A stretch of DNA of 64,000 nt, taken from Polydactylus sextarius. Taxonomy: Eukaryota; Chordata; Actinopteri; Polynemidae. The position numbers were made by a program, and so were the translations under genes. How positions within the stretch are numbered: the stretch's first letter is position 1; every line of letters begins with the position of its first letter. Shown one piece after another: positions 49,702 through 61,915 of this stretch. A model generated the notes under the pieces. That model saw nothing but the letters and a program-made list of their open reading frames with translations, was not told where the DNA came from and did not search any database. The stretch is from assembly GCA_016801845.1 (NCBI GenBank), contig CM028925.1, forward strand, positions 3,309,501 to 3,373,500, written 5' to 3'.

Positions 49702-52700
49702 TTTATGCAGCTGTTCTATGACTCACCTTGTGCCCGCCGAATTATTCACGAAGCAGTTACGCACACTCGCTCGGACACTTATGCGTCCATTAAGTACCAT
49801 CTGCAGCCCACTAGGCCAAGAATGGACAGAGCGAGAGGACACGGGAGGAGAGAGATGAGAAGGAGGAGGCGAATGATAGAAGATGAGGAGATAGGAGAGG
49901 AAGGGTAAAGGATACGGCTGAAGTAACAGATGATGGAAGGGAGGAGCAGATAAAGTCGAGAGTAAAAGCCAGATGTTAAGATGGGGATGACTGAAAGAGT
50001 CTGTGTGTTTTGCATATCCTGTGTGAGAGAAACGATAGTGTGAGTGTGTGTGTCAGCTGGAGCTCATAGTCCTGTCTGAGAGTGTGACTGAGTGTGTGTG
50101 TGTCCGTGCCATTGTCGCTCTCTGTCCATAGATTACCTGTGGAAATGAGCTTCCCGTCTCGCTTTTCCTCTACGGGGCATGTTGCCGCAGCAACAGATGA
50201 GACAAACCATCGGTAAGCGGTAAGTGTCGTCGGCGAAAGTCTCACTCACGTTGATGAAATCATAACGCTGACACACTGAACGCAGTTGAACGAAGCAGAT
50301 TCACCAACCTCACACGCTTTAACTCTGCCTCTTTACAGTTGTTCAGCGGCGGCGACTCATCAGCCTGAAGTTGTGCAGCTGTGGGACACAGCTCTTATGG
50401 AACAAAGGTACAGCTTTTTTTTGACCAATCACAACCAAGTTGAAGTTCCAAATATGGTTATGGTTTAAGTAGGAAGTGTGGTTTGGATGAACTGCCACTC
50501 ATAAACCTGCACAAAGCGTTTCTTGGTGCGTCACATGTTTCAGCACTAACATCATATGCATGTAATATGTATTCATATATAATCAATGCAAACTGTAACC
50601 TGATGGCCCTTATTGAATATTAACATTGCAGGGGGGTCACAAGGGAACTCTCTTTGTAAAGAATATTAACAAGTCTACGTTTTTCACCTTGGCTTGCATT
50701 GATTGATTGGTTGTGAGATCTAGTTATGGCCAAACAGGAAGGTTATATGTTGTGATATTCACTAATATAACCAATATGGTTTGTAATACTTAATAATGTG
50801 CTGGAATATCTTCATAATATTCCTGTATCAAAAGCTCTGTCTAAACATCCTGTTCTCAAGCAAATTAAGTATTAAGAGAATAAAAGCATATCTGCTCATA
50901 ATTAATGTAACTAAGTTAAATGTATCCCATATTGATGTTTAACAATAACCATTAAAATGTAGATAAACACCGGAAAAGATGTACATGTGGAAATGACGGT
51001 GATGACGTGTTTTTATAACAGCTTTTTTGGTCATAATAACCTCTCAAAGTGTTTCACACTATGAGTCACATTTGCTCAATTGTTCAATACGTACTTGACT
51101 ATTACAGTCATTCATACACTGATTGGAAAGCGTAGGCAGATCAAACCATCAAACCACTTACCTTTACATTAGTGGACGGCCAACTCTCGTTGTACACGCA
51201 TAGACTGAACGTTGTCTTTAGCATATTCCCTTTAAAATTCTCAGCTCATCAAAAGAAAAAGAAAAAAGATTTACACGGTCCAAGAACTACAATGGAGTTT
51301 CAGGGCCACAGAGAAAAAAGATGTGAGAAGGAAGTTACTTTATTATTTTGCCTTTTGAGAAGAAAGTTAAAATTTCAAGATTTAAGTCAAAATGTGAAGA
51401 ATGAGGTCGACATTAGAGTTGAAAAGAAAGATTTTTTTTTCTTCTGTCTCTTTAATGGCCCAGCTACTGACAATAATTTATTTTTCCTTCCTCTTTATTC
51501 TTGATAGGTAATTAAAAAAATCTTCCTCCTCATTAATTTTGAATTTTGAATTTTTGTCTTCTCTGCATTTCGACATTAGGAAACAGAAGGGTGGAAGAGA
51601 CTTCCTGTCCAACAGAAGAGTATACACAGTTTGGTTTATGAGAGACAAGTTAACTTCACTTGGTGAGTGATGGAGAAAATGTCGACTCTTTCTGTTTTGT
51701 TGTTAGTTGTGAAAATTTAAATGAGGTCAGTCACCAAAAATCAGTCGTTTGGCACTTTTAAACATCGCTGGAGATAAAAGATGAAAAAGGATAATGGGAC
51801 AGCTTTTGATGCTGTCAGTGGGTTCAACTTGGCTGCATGCACTCGCAGGTGTTGTCATCACCTGCTGTGCAGTAAAGGAGCAGTTTGCTGTTTTTCAACC
51901 AACTGCTCCCACAGATGTGACAGGTGCTACAGTACAGTCAGTATATGTGGCTGTTTAAGCTAAATAATCACCTCCTGTTTGAACACACTTCACTCTTATC
52001 ACAGACTGACTGACTCGCTTGCTACCAAAACTGTTGGTTGTTAAAATTCAAAACCATCACTTTTTGTAAAGCTACATTTGTCCTATTGCTGTAAGATTGT
52101 GAGGAACTTGTTTTTTTTATTTGCAGCAAGTGGAAGTGCTGCACAAGGTCTCTTATAAAATGATTTCCTTTTTGACAAAAGAGTAACTTTCTTAAAGAAG
52201 GTTATGGTAATATATTGAGTCATTTTCTTGCTTTACTGTAGTGGTGTGTGCAGACCAAATGTGACTTTTTGCTATTTTCATCTGTTTATGAGGGGTCAGG
52301 TCACGTGGCAGGTCAAGTTAGTTAGTCCATTTGTCCCAAGTCCTGTGGAGGAAACTCATTTCAGCAACTTAAATCTGCAGTGTCGTTCTGTCGGTCAGGT
52401 TGCAGTCCACAATTATTTACCCTTAACAGCCACTGGAACTACTACTTCCTGAAAGTCAGCTGTGCTACCATAACTCACCTCACAGCTGGAATCAAGTAAT
52501 CACTTCACACGTTCAGAACTTAACTTGTCCAACTGCTTCTCTGACTCTTGTCCGGGCCCTCTCTTTATTTATAATGTCTCTATAAAGTGCAGACTTTGTA
52601 TAATAAAACATCGAGTGTCCAGACACAGCCACAATAACCTTGTGCTTCATTTCTTGATTGTCGGTGACGTACGGAAGTTGGAACGTTCACCGAAATTTTC

Positions 52701-55700
52701 ACTCACTTTGAAATATTTCAACCTGCAGAGAAGCATTTTAGCATCAGCTGGCATGAATTCATCAATGTCCTTTCTTTTACTTGGTTTGTTATCGTGCTGT
52801 GCAGAAGAGTTTGGTTTGAAGACACCATGAAACAGTTGGCTACGTAGGACATATGTCATGCTCTAACATAGAATAAATCAAGAATAAGAACAAGAATAGG
52901 TAATCTTTTCCACCATGTGCATCATCGCATATTCTAAATCAACTGATGCTAATGTTGCAGAATTGTCAGTCTGAGCAAAGCCTATTTACCCAACACTTCT
53001 ATTTAAGTCCGAGGTATTCCATGACGACCGTCTTCCACTAAAACTACAATAGGATGTAAGAGCACAGCAGACTGCAGACATGTTTGTTTAGATTGTCAGA
53101 GACTTAAGAATTCCAGTTCCAGAGAAAGCAAGAGGGAGTCTGAATGTATGAATGAAAACCTTTTAGATTTCAAACAGCTTTGATGTCTTGTGACAGGCGA
53201 GCCATGTGGCGCTGCATGAACTAATCCCGCTCATTTCCCAGGCATTCCTAAATGGATTATCTACTCGGCTGCTTAATATTATTTCATTTTCATTCTGTCA
53301 CAGAGAGTCCTATCCCCATACATCAGTCACACTGGGATTCAATTAGCATGGCAGTAATTAAGCAGGGGCTGCTTCTCTCTGTAATGCACACGAAATGATT
53401 TCACAGCCTCACTGGCTGGTGAATTTGAGCATTTATCTGTCAGAAGCTGGTTGATGTTCACTTTTCAAAAAGTTAATTTCCCACCCCGCTGTGAGTCTGT
53501 GGGAGGAACATTGATAGATTCAGTGAGAATATGCTGACAGTGAAATTAATAATGATGATATTTGTTTAAACCTCCAAAAACTGTTTGGATGTACAGGACT
53601 TTATCATTTTCTTAATCACTTGGAATCAAACTGATTAAAGACAACCAATTTCCACAAGACAGGTCTGCACCTATAACAGATTAATCAACTTAAATCTTCC
53701 TATAATATTCACTGGCAGTTATTTCTAATATAACCAGTAAGTTGATACTCTCCTTACAACCTTTAACTCTGCTGTCTGTAAAGAAACCTGTGCTTTCAGA
53801 GTTTCAAGGGCGACGCTGTGGAGTCTAACTGTCACATTTTATTCTTCCCTTGTCTTTGTGTGAATATTTAATCTGCTTGTATTTTCTCCTGGGACATCTG
53901 CAGTGACAGAGAGCACCGAATAAGTGTTTGGTAATAGTTTGCATTTGATTGTGTGCGTGCTAAAGAGACAACTACACAACTAAGTCAGATTCACAATCTT
54001 AATAATTAACTACGCTTTTGCTCTTGCCTGAGTAGGTCAGCCATCACCAACTGTCCTCAGCCGTCCTCCTTTACAGCTTCCTGCTTATGACCTGGATATC
54101 AGCAGCAGAGAATCTGGATTGATGCCATTTTCTTAATCTTTCATATCCAAAGTACTTTCAGCCCCACCCATATTTATATAGAAGCCAGAGAACAATCACT
54201 TAATGGGAACGCTGAGGAACAACTGTACTTGCCATGGTTCAAGGGTTGTGTTCAGCCTCAGGTTGTTTCTGCAGGTGTGGGTACATTTCTAAATGTTAAT
54301 ACCCAAAGATTTAAAAACATGTTGCCTTAGATGATGACCTACAGGAAGGCCATGGATGAACTCACTGGCACGGGTAACTACTCCCCCCCCCCCAGATATG
54401 GGAAACCAGATCATGGAGACAACCCACCTGAAATTCGACTGTGCCAACTTGACCAACTTCCTCGGGGCAGGAAGGTGTAACCAGAATATCATAAGACAGG
54501 AAAACAAGCCATAGAGTCTGATAATTCAGATGGGATGTTATTACACAGTGATGAATGAAAACTGGACCATCCTTTCATAGCCTGAGACAGAGCAATTACT
54601 CTGACCCACATATGGAGGACTAGCAAAACACTGCAGCACTTAGGGTTAGTATGATTTTTCTCTCTGATTGCAGTGTAGGTGTAGGTGCAGGTGGTAGAAA
54701 GTCCTGCAGGAGAATATCTGAACTTGCATCAACAACACGCTGACCCTGACGCTACTGCTGGTAACTGCATCAAGATCTCATATATAGTACATGCAAAACC
54801 ATCGGTTCCTGTCTGCAGTCTTTTCTGCAGTAAACCAAGATGTTCTGCTGAGGCTCAAAGAAAACTCAACCTTTTCTCATATTCAACCTGTACATGTGAC
54901 AAAAACACAACACCCAGGAGCACTGCTGGTCCAAGCTCAAAGGTCTTAAAGACGGAGGAGCCGTCAGAAAGCTCTACTTAGTTAAAGGCCCAAATGGTGT
55001 TCCTTGATATCATGCTGAAGGCACGGCAGACTCAGCACATCCTGCGCATCTTAGTGATTCTGAGGTGGGAGAGGCATGGAGCTTAAGCACAAGCAGAAAG
55101 AATGAACTAAGAGACCTGTTTGGATCTGAAGTGATGGATGGTGCAGTAGAGCTGCCAGTGTCTTAATGTTGCTCGTCATGAAGATGTGAAGACTCTTGAA
55201 ACATCATGGGCAGAAGGACACACTGAAACTTGTGGACCAGGACTGTTCTAGTTCACAAGTTCTGTAGAGACCCACAGCCAGATAACACACAACTCAGTTT
55301 GAAAGTACTTAAACAAGGTTCTTCTTGAACATAAGCGCAGAGAAAGTCTTCATCATCTCTGAGAGAAGAGTGAGATGACCAGTGTGCTGGTTGTTAAAGC
55401 CCTGTCACAGTAGTTAAACCATCTCCACCTGCTCACAACACTACATCAGGACCCTGGTGAGAAAATAGTTCAAAGCATCATGAAAAAGCAGCAAACTAAA
55501 ACCTGTCTTTCCTGTGACCAGCTGATGCCAAGGTCCTGTCAGCTAGTTCTGAAAAGGTTTTTAAAGCTTATGGTGCTGAAGGGCTGACAAATCTGAAAAT
55601 GACCTTTAAAGACTTTGCAGAGACAGAATTCTGTCAGCAGGAGCTGGAGGAGATGACCTGCAGGAGTCTTCTTTTTTTGAGACTAAAAGAAATAGAGGAA

Positions 55701-56270
55701 TGAAAAGAGTTAGGGCAGTGTTGTATACATTTATGGTCTTATTGTTCATTCGAATGTTATTAAAATTCCAATTCCATTTTCTATTTAGTATTAAAAGATC
55801 AGTTTCATCTGGCCCTGTGTCAAAATGAAACTTAGGTGTCTGACCTGTGCTTGCTATTTCATTCCAAACATTCAAGGCATACAGATGAGTTTTCTACTGT
55901 CAAAGGACACTTGTACATGTTTGCTACTGCACATACACAATTTCAACTGAATGTGTTACAGTGAAGCAAGAACCAGAATATCCAAACAGTTCCAAAAAGT
56001 TAGTTAACGCTATTTTAATAGTCAGATTATGATTTAAAGGAGAAATACTTAAGATCTTCTAAGCTGCTTAGCTTGATGTCACTGTACATTTAAATGACTG
56101 TGAACTCACTTTACCAGACAATATCTACGCTCATACTTGCAGCCAGTCCTGACACATCACATCAGGAGAGTGGTCCAGCGTCTCCGAACACCCACACTCC
56201 CTCACCTGCTGCTCTGAGCAGCCAATCACACATCAGTCCCGTCTCCCACCGAAACTACTGCATGTTGTGA
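49702..56270 (+). CDS. Unidentified gene: five phase-compatible exons ending in a stop
   Basis: I do not recognise this protein. Exons 49702-49904, 50132-50212, 50339-50407, 51580-51662 and 56143-56270 have AG acceptors and GT donors (GTAAAG, GTAAGC, GTACAG, GTGAGT). Split codons GG|A, CG|T, AG|G and G|CC all keep the frame, giving 187 residues before TGA. Visible features are FMQLFYDSPCARRIIHEAV and SDTYASIKYHL in exon A, a basic-then-acidic tract (REMRRRRRMIEDEEIGEE), FLSNRRVYTVWFMRDKL in exon D, and a Ser/Pro/Thr/His-rich end finishing HRNYCML. There is no signal peptide or membrane segment. Exon A begins at a splice acceptor, so earlier exons are likely, although ATG 49705 could serve as a start. 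The last intron (4.48 kb) holds a decayed mobile-element copy. Regulation is not visible. Confidence 0.5.
51663..53879. other. Intron sequence of the unidentified gene, left of copy 1
   Basis: AT-rich DNA with no recognised gene. A weak phase-compatible exon could start at 52729 (open for about 40 codons) but nothing in its translation supports it. Confidence 0.4.
53880..55680 (+). pseudogene. Decayed mobile-element-like sequence, copy 1
   Basis: Collinear with 59270-61915 through shared landmarks: GACATCTGCAGTGACA (53897), TCAGCCATCACCA (54039), a 23-bp identical run ending in AAGTACTTTCAG (54138-54160), CATGGATGAACTCA (54350), GGACCAGGACTGT (55235) and TTTTTAAAGCTTATGG (55557). The reading frame is broken many times. 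Fragments include a piece reading AMDEL then TGN and, near the end, FKAYGAEGLTNLKM then KDFAETEF. A run of nine C sits at 54384-54392. I have a weak memory of multi-copy teleost proteins with RYFYCSTKVF and EGLTNPRM phrases near a C-terminal zinc-binding region, which fits a mobile-element origin, but I cannot name the family. It lies in an intron of the unidentified gene. Confidence 0.5.
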
Positions 56271-58689
56271 AAGTGAAATCACATTATTGCTCCAGCTTTT
56301 CTCCATGAACGCTGTGCGAGTATGTGTATGTGTGTGTCTACACTTGTGCCCCTGACGTGCTTGTACTTGTAAATGCTACATAGTGAGGACTGCAAAAGGA
56401 TTTTTTGATTTGATTTTGATTCTAATCTAGTGAAGTGGGAAGTGACATTTTGTCTCATCGTTGTTTGTGGTTTTGAGTTTAGGTGGGAAGACGTTGTGAT
56501 GGTTTAAGTCTACGTAGAAGACTGGGGTTCTCACAAACAAAAGTTTGTGTGTGGAAAAAATCTCCATCCTTTTTCATCCTTCTTCAACACACGTGTGAGA
56601 GACACATGCATATTTCATATGTCTGAGTCTGATGATTGTGGTGAAAGTAGCAGTTGGTAGGTTTGGTTTAAGGCTGCGTGACGTATTCGGTGACAGACTG
56701 AATATGAGCGTATGACACGCCTTCATTTAAATGTGTTATTACTCTTTGAAGCTCTTATCCTGACTGATGGTTGTATGTGCGCGAACGCATATCGCAATGA
56801 ATGATGAGCCAGCGTTGTTTTGTGTGTTTATCAGAATGCGGATTGTGTTTGTTGTTTTCTCGTGAAGCCGTCCCCGGCGAGCATTCAGCACCTGTGTCTC
56901 CGCTACCGATGGAGACAGATTGAGAGCTGGAAACGCTCGGCAGCAGGATATGAAATATGCTAATGAACTGACATAATAATAAGCCATCATCATACATATG
57001 GTAGAAAGATTATGAAAAACTTTGCAGAAGATTTTGTCTTTTCCCAAACTTAAACCAAAATAGAACTTATCTCCATCAAGGGGCAACATTTGCTGGACAC
57101 CTTAAGGCATCAATCATAAATTAAACAAAATCAAATTAGTCACATTAACATAATGTCAGAGTCATGTATTTCATGCAGTGAACTCTCAGAAAGCCACCCT
57201 ACCTCACACAGTAGGGGAAGGTACAAAGGTAAACATGTTCTTGTTTTTACTTAGTGTCCTGTGGAGGAAAAAAAAAACTGGTTCAAGGCACAGTATCATA
57301 AAAAACATATCCACATTTACCTCCTGTTGTGTTTGCACAGTACATAATCTCTTATAAAAGGCATTTTCTCCAAACTTCTCCAATCAAGACCAAACACAAA
57401 ACAAAAGCTCCTTGAAATAATGGTCACTCATCACTGAGGAACAAACACCCTTATTACTTGCAGCTGCTGTTGATTTGAGTAATGGACACACCTTGGCGCT
57501 GATTTGTTGTTCTTCACTTTGTGTAGTATCTTTGTATTGCAAAGGTGCTCTAATTTAAGTCTAAAAAAATAAATATAGACTCATACTGTTCAGTCTTCCA
57601 CTATGGTAGTTAAGCAGCAAATGTAATGCAGACGAGTCTAAGCGATTCATTTTGTGAAGGACCATCAGAGAGTCATTCCTCTTCTGAAGAATGACTGGAT
57701 TTACTATTGTTGCATACCAGGAGGTTAGAAACACCTGTAGTGTCCCTGTATTACCTAATTGCAGAAAATATCAAATTAAAAACAACACAGGGTGGGATTT
57801 TAATCAACCAAAACTCCACCACATTACAGAGGAATATTATATATATATATATACTGTATATTAGGTGAGGTGTTCCTCTAAACTTTACCCATAGTTTTAT
57901 TTGACTGTAAGAAATTATTTAGAAAGACATAACAGGTAGTTGCACACATGATAAAGTTGGTAATGGCCGTGCAGAAATGGCTCAAACTTGAACTCTTTCT
58001 AATGGTCAGCAAGAGCCGACTACAGTGGTTACAAAAAGGAAAACTTCCACTTGATTTACTAACTCAGCAAATATTTTTTCTAAAGAGTGTCTCAATTTAT
58101 AGTTTTAAGTCTTCGTTAGTTCATCATGATGTTCATTGTGTCATTTTTGGGAATTAAATAGATGATAATGCATGGAATAATGTACCATTGTTAGCACAAT
58201 GGCGTAACATCAATTAATATCCCAATGGTAAAGTAAACTATGGATGCCCTTTACTAAACAATCTAGTTAGCTAGTGTTAACGCTGGCTGACAAATTAGCT
58301 TTTTTTACTCTCTCATTAACGCTATAAAATTTGCTGCGGTTATTAAATTAGTAGTATTAATAGTATATTAGTATTGGTGTGAGCTAACATCATTTAACCA
58401 ACTACAAACACAGTGTTAAATACTAGCCCAGTCAACTTTACTATACTGTGGGTACGATGACACTTGAGTTAGCAAAGTTAACACTGGCTATAGTCACAAC
58501 GAACACAAGTTTTGTGCCCGTCAAGTTTATTTAACTGTGTTATTTAAAACACTTCCATTGTTTATTTATATAACACCCTCATCTCTAAGGGTTTCGTATT
58601 TCTGTTTAAGTATAATTATGTAAGCATATTCTCAATATATACTGGATAAACGTACAGAACTCTATACTTTTTCTCCCATCGCAGGCAAA
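56271..58689. other. Non-coding DNA, nothing recognised
   Basis: AT-rich sequence with a short (TA)n run (57838-57854). ORFs on both strands (for example 56739-57089 minus) have no recognisable motif or splice support. Confidence 0.5.
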
Positions 58690-58968
58690 ATGAGCAAGCA
58701 GTGCTTCATCGCTGGGAGAATCAGTGTTGTGTTTCGCAAGGGGCCACTCAGATATCTCAATCAAGACCTGACTGATGCAGCCAGACTGATAAAGGACGGT
58801 TCATCTCTACAAAACAGGCGTGCACATGTAAAAGAGAAGCTGGTGCAACAGAAAACCCTCACTGTGGTCTGTCGAAGAGGAGGGTATGCTTCAGACGGAA
58901 CAGAGATGCTTGGAGAATACATCCTGTTTGGAAAACATAAGGTGAAGTTGCTCCACTGGCTCCTTTAG
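58690..58968 (+). pseudogene. 93-codon ORF, possible upstream piece of the copy 2 element
   Basis: ATG follows a possible acceptor (CATCGCAG at 58677-58684). The product begins MSKQCFIAGRISVVFRKGPL, contains a basic stretch (VCRRGGYASDGTEM) and ends soon after FGKHK, where a GTGAAG donor-like site occurs. I do not recognise it. It could be a gene exon or the start of the decayed element at 59270; proximity favours the latter. Confidence 0.3.
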
Positions 58969-59269
58969 AATGACATGGGGCTGAAGGTGTCTTTGTGGCA
59001 AAAGAGCATAGTAAGGATAACCTTTTGTCCTTTGTGAGTTATGCGCTCAGCTTTAAAGACATCCAGTCTCTCCTGCAGTTTAAGTCACAAAAAGCCAGCT
59101 GCAGCATCAGGAGCCGCATCAGAGGACAAGCAGCTGGTTGGTTTTTGATCTCGTGCAAACTGCACCTGGGACCTGCACCTGATGTGGGACAGCAGAGACA
59201 ATGGCTTTGCTGGATAACTGTCATATTTCATTCTTTCTTAATCCTATTGTGAATAACAATGGATATTTA

Positions 59270-61915
59270 TAATTCTCTGTGGCACGGACAAGTTCATTTT
59301 CTCTTGAGACATCTGCAGTGACCAGTCAACTGCCAACTGCACATTGCAAAGTGTGTAAAAAAAAAATCTGTATTTGGTTGTATGTGAGCTAAAGTTTGAC
59401 ACAGAATCTTAATCATTTACTTTGTGTTTGTTCTTGTTTGACCAGATCAGCCATCACCACCTGTGATCACAGGACATGAGTCACTGTAACAGAGGATCTG
59501 GGTGAAGACGGAGCTGGAATCCACGGGTCTCAGGCCAGGCACCATCCCTGTGAGCAACCCTATGACGATGGTGTCATTGTGGTTTTTCACTCCAGAGCCA
59601 GAGTTAATTGACAGCATCTCTGAGCTTTCATATCCAAAGTACTTTCAGTTCCATCCCCTTTTCATATGGAATCCAGAGAAAAACAACTTGATGGGTAGGC
59701 TGAGGCTAAGGAAGGCTTCCAATGCATCCAAGGTTGCGTTCAGCCTCAAGTTATCTCTGCAGATGTTGGTAGACCTTGTGTGATTGTTTACATCACTGGA
59801 CAGTATTACCTGTTGTCATCCAGGCTGTGCTGCTAGATTGCCACTAAAAGCGGTATGCTAACAACCTACTGTGGCTAAAGAGTTTTACACGTATGTTAAT
59901 GGTGATACTGAACTACAAGAAGGTCATCTGTAAATCGCTCATGGATGAACTCAGGCGCACGGGTAACTCACCCACAGACATGGCGAACCAGATCACAGAG
60001 TTGATGCATCTGAAATACGAATGTGCCAACTTGGGCTACCTCCTCAGCTGCCAAGACATCATGGATGGTGAGGCAAGGAAGTATGGCCAAAAACACTAAT
60101 CATGCAGCTTATGAGACAAGAAACCAAGCTTTGGAGAGTACAGTGATTCAGATGAAACAGAATGGGATCTCTGTGTCTGCACATTACCTGACTGACTGCC
60201 AATTGCAGTACCAGCTCCGGGAGGGTGTCTTAAAAAAACTGCTGCAGTGCATCTTTGGACCAGCCTTCCACTCAGACAGCACGATGCCAGAAAGTCACCT
60301 TTTTATTGGTGACCATGTCATTATATACAGTGATGGATGAAAACTAGATGGTCTTTTCATGGGTGACGGTGCAATCTTGGGACCCCCTCGAAAATGAGAT
60401 GCTGCATGTCAAGGAGCTATCCTAACTAAATTGAAACTGAAATTTAGACAAAAGTCGTTGGGGCCCATGTACGAGGGACCGGCCCAATACCAGTAGGTAG
60501 ATAGGTAAATAATTACTGCTTACATTGCTTTTCAGTTTCTATATTGTAGTCATTTTGGCAAGCAAGAATAGTATCATTATCATGACTTAATACACAGGAA
60601 TATAAACAGTGATTGATACATCTGCTTTAACATTTTTGGGTCTTTTCTCTATTTTTCTATTTTTCTCTTCAGGTATTTCTGTGAAGCATTTAAAGTGGCA
60701 GAACCTCTTCGAGGAGAGCATCTGAACTGGGACGCTTGGCATACAACTGATGACATTGTTGCTGAGGTCACTTCTGATAACCTGCTGAACACGTGTGCAT
60801 CAAGATATCAACGGGTGGTCTCAGAAAACCATCCCCTTTACAGTTCCTTTGCCCAATTCCTGTCTACTGCATTTTCCATTGTGGATCAGTGAGACCGACA
60901 GAAGCTTAAAGATGCCTATTCCTTTTGTATTATTCAACCTGCAAACGTAACATAACACCACACCTGCAAGCACTGCAAGACCAAGATTCCTAAGTGTAAG
61001 GAGCTTGTTCAAAGATTTGAGGGAGTTCTCAAACATTTCTAACATGCTCAAGACCCAAATTGCCTCCCTCTCTTTAAGCCCTCTCTACTGAATGCATGGC
61101 AGATGCATGGCGGTTTGGAAGGTGGGATCTTGTACAGGTATGGTGGAACTGTGCAGCTGAACCACATGCAGGGTGACAGCGCTATAGTTCCTGTTTGGAT
61201 TCCTATTAGAGGCACATCTCAACAGGAGGGTTATCACTGATACTGGAGAGAGGGTTGTTGTTTTGGACCACAAGCGCTGGCCGTCCCCTATGAAGGACGT
61301 CACCGACAGCCTGCTAAACAAACATTGTGGGCAAATGACATGCTCAAGCTTGTGGACCAGGACTGTGCTGTTCTAGTTCATAACTCCAGTAGAGACCTGA
61401 CAACCAGATTACATATTGCACAGTATGTAAAGCACCTCAACAAGCTGTTAAACACCAGCTCTCTAAACACGAGCCCAGAGAAAATCCAAGAGAGGTAGCA
61501 GCTCTCACATTCTCTGACAGAAGGGAGTGAGATGACCAATGTGCCAATTGTGACAGTGTCTGTTGCGCTAATTAACCCATCTACACCTGTTCAGACTGGC
61601 CACACCTCTAACCCAGGACTTGACAAGATCGTTCAAGGTATCGAGGAGAACAACCGACAATAGCTCTTTCCTGTGGCAAATTTTCAGGTATGAGAACAAT
61701 GTCTCCTCCATCTGCTTTTTTCCCTATCAGCAAGATCCCATCAGATATTTCTACTGCTTTACAAATGTTTTTAAAGCTTATGGCACTGAAGGTTTGACAA
61801 ACCCAAAAATGCCCTGTGAAGTCTTTGCAGAGACAGATTTCTTTCAAATGGAGCTGGATACCACAATGAAGGGGGTGGATGAGAGAGGCCAGCAGAAATG
61901 AAAAAGGACAGAAAT
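59270..61915 (+). pseudogene. Decayed mobile-element-like sequence, copy 2 (longer)
   Basis: The better preserved copy. Open fragments in order include SYPKYFQFHPLFIWNPE (59622), SLMDELRRTGNSPTDMANQI (59935), YFCEAFKVAEPLRGEHLNWD (60674), VVLDHKRWPSPMKDVTDSLL (61255) and DPIRYFYCFTNVFKAYGTEG (61735), followed by LTNPKM and FAETDFFQMEL. Stops and frameshifts separate them, and no start-to-stop frame survives. The unit is about 850 bp longer than copy 1, partly through sequence around 60360-60680 that copy 1 lacks. A short ORF at 58690-58968 directly upstream may be its N-terminal piece. Nothing identifies a catalytic domain. Confidence 0.5.

Noticed and set aside
52729..52830. Phase-compatible candidate exon for the unidentified gene
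   Set aside because: The direct join from 51662 to 56143 is already in phase and ends in a plausible tail; this frame ends after about 40 hydrophobic, AT-driven codons.
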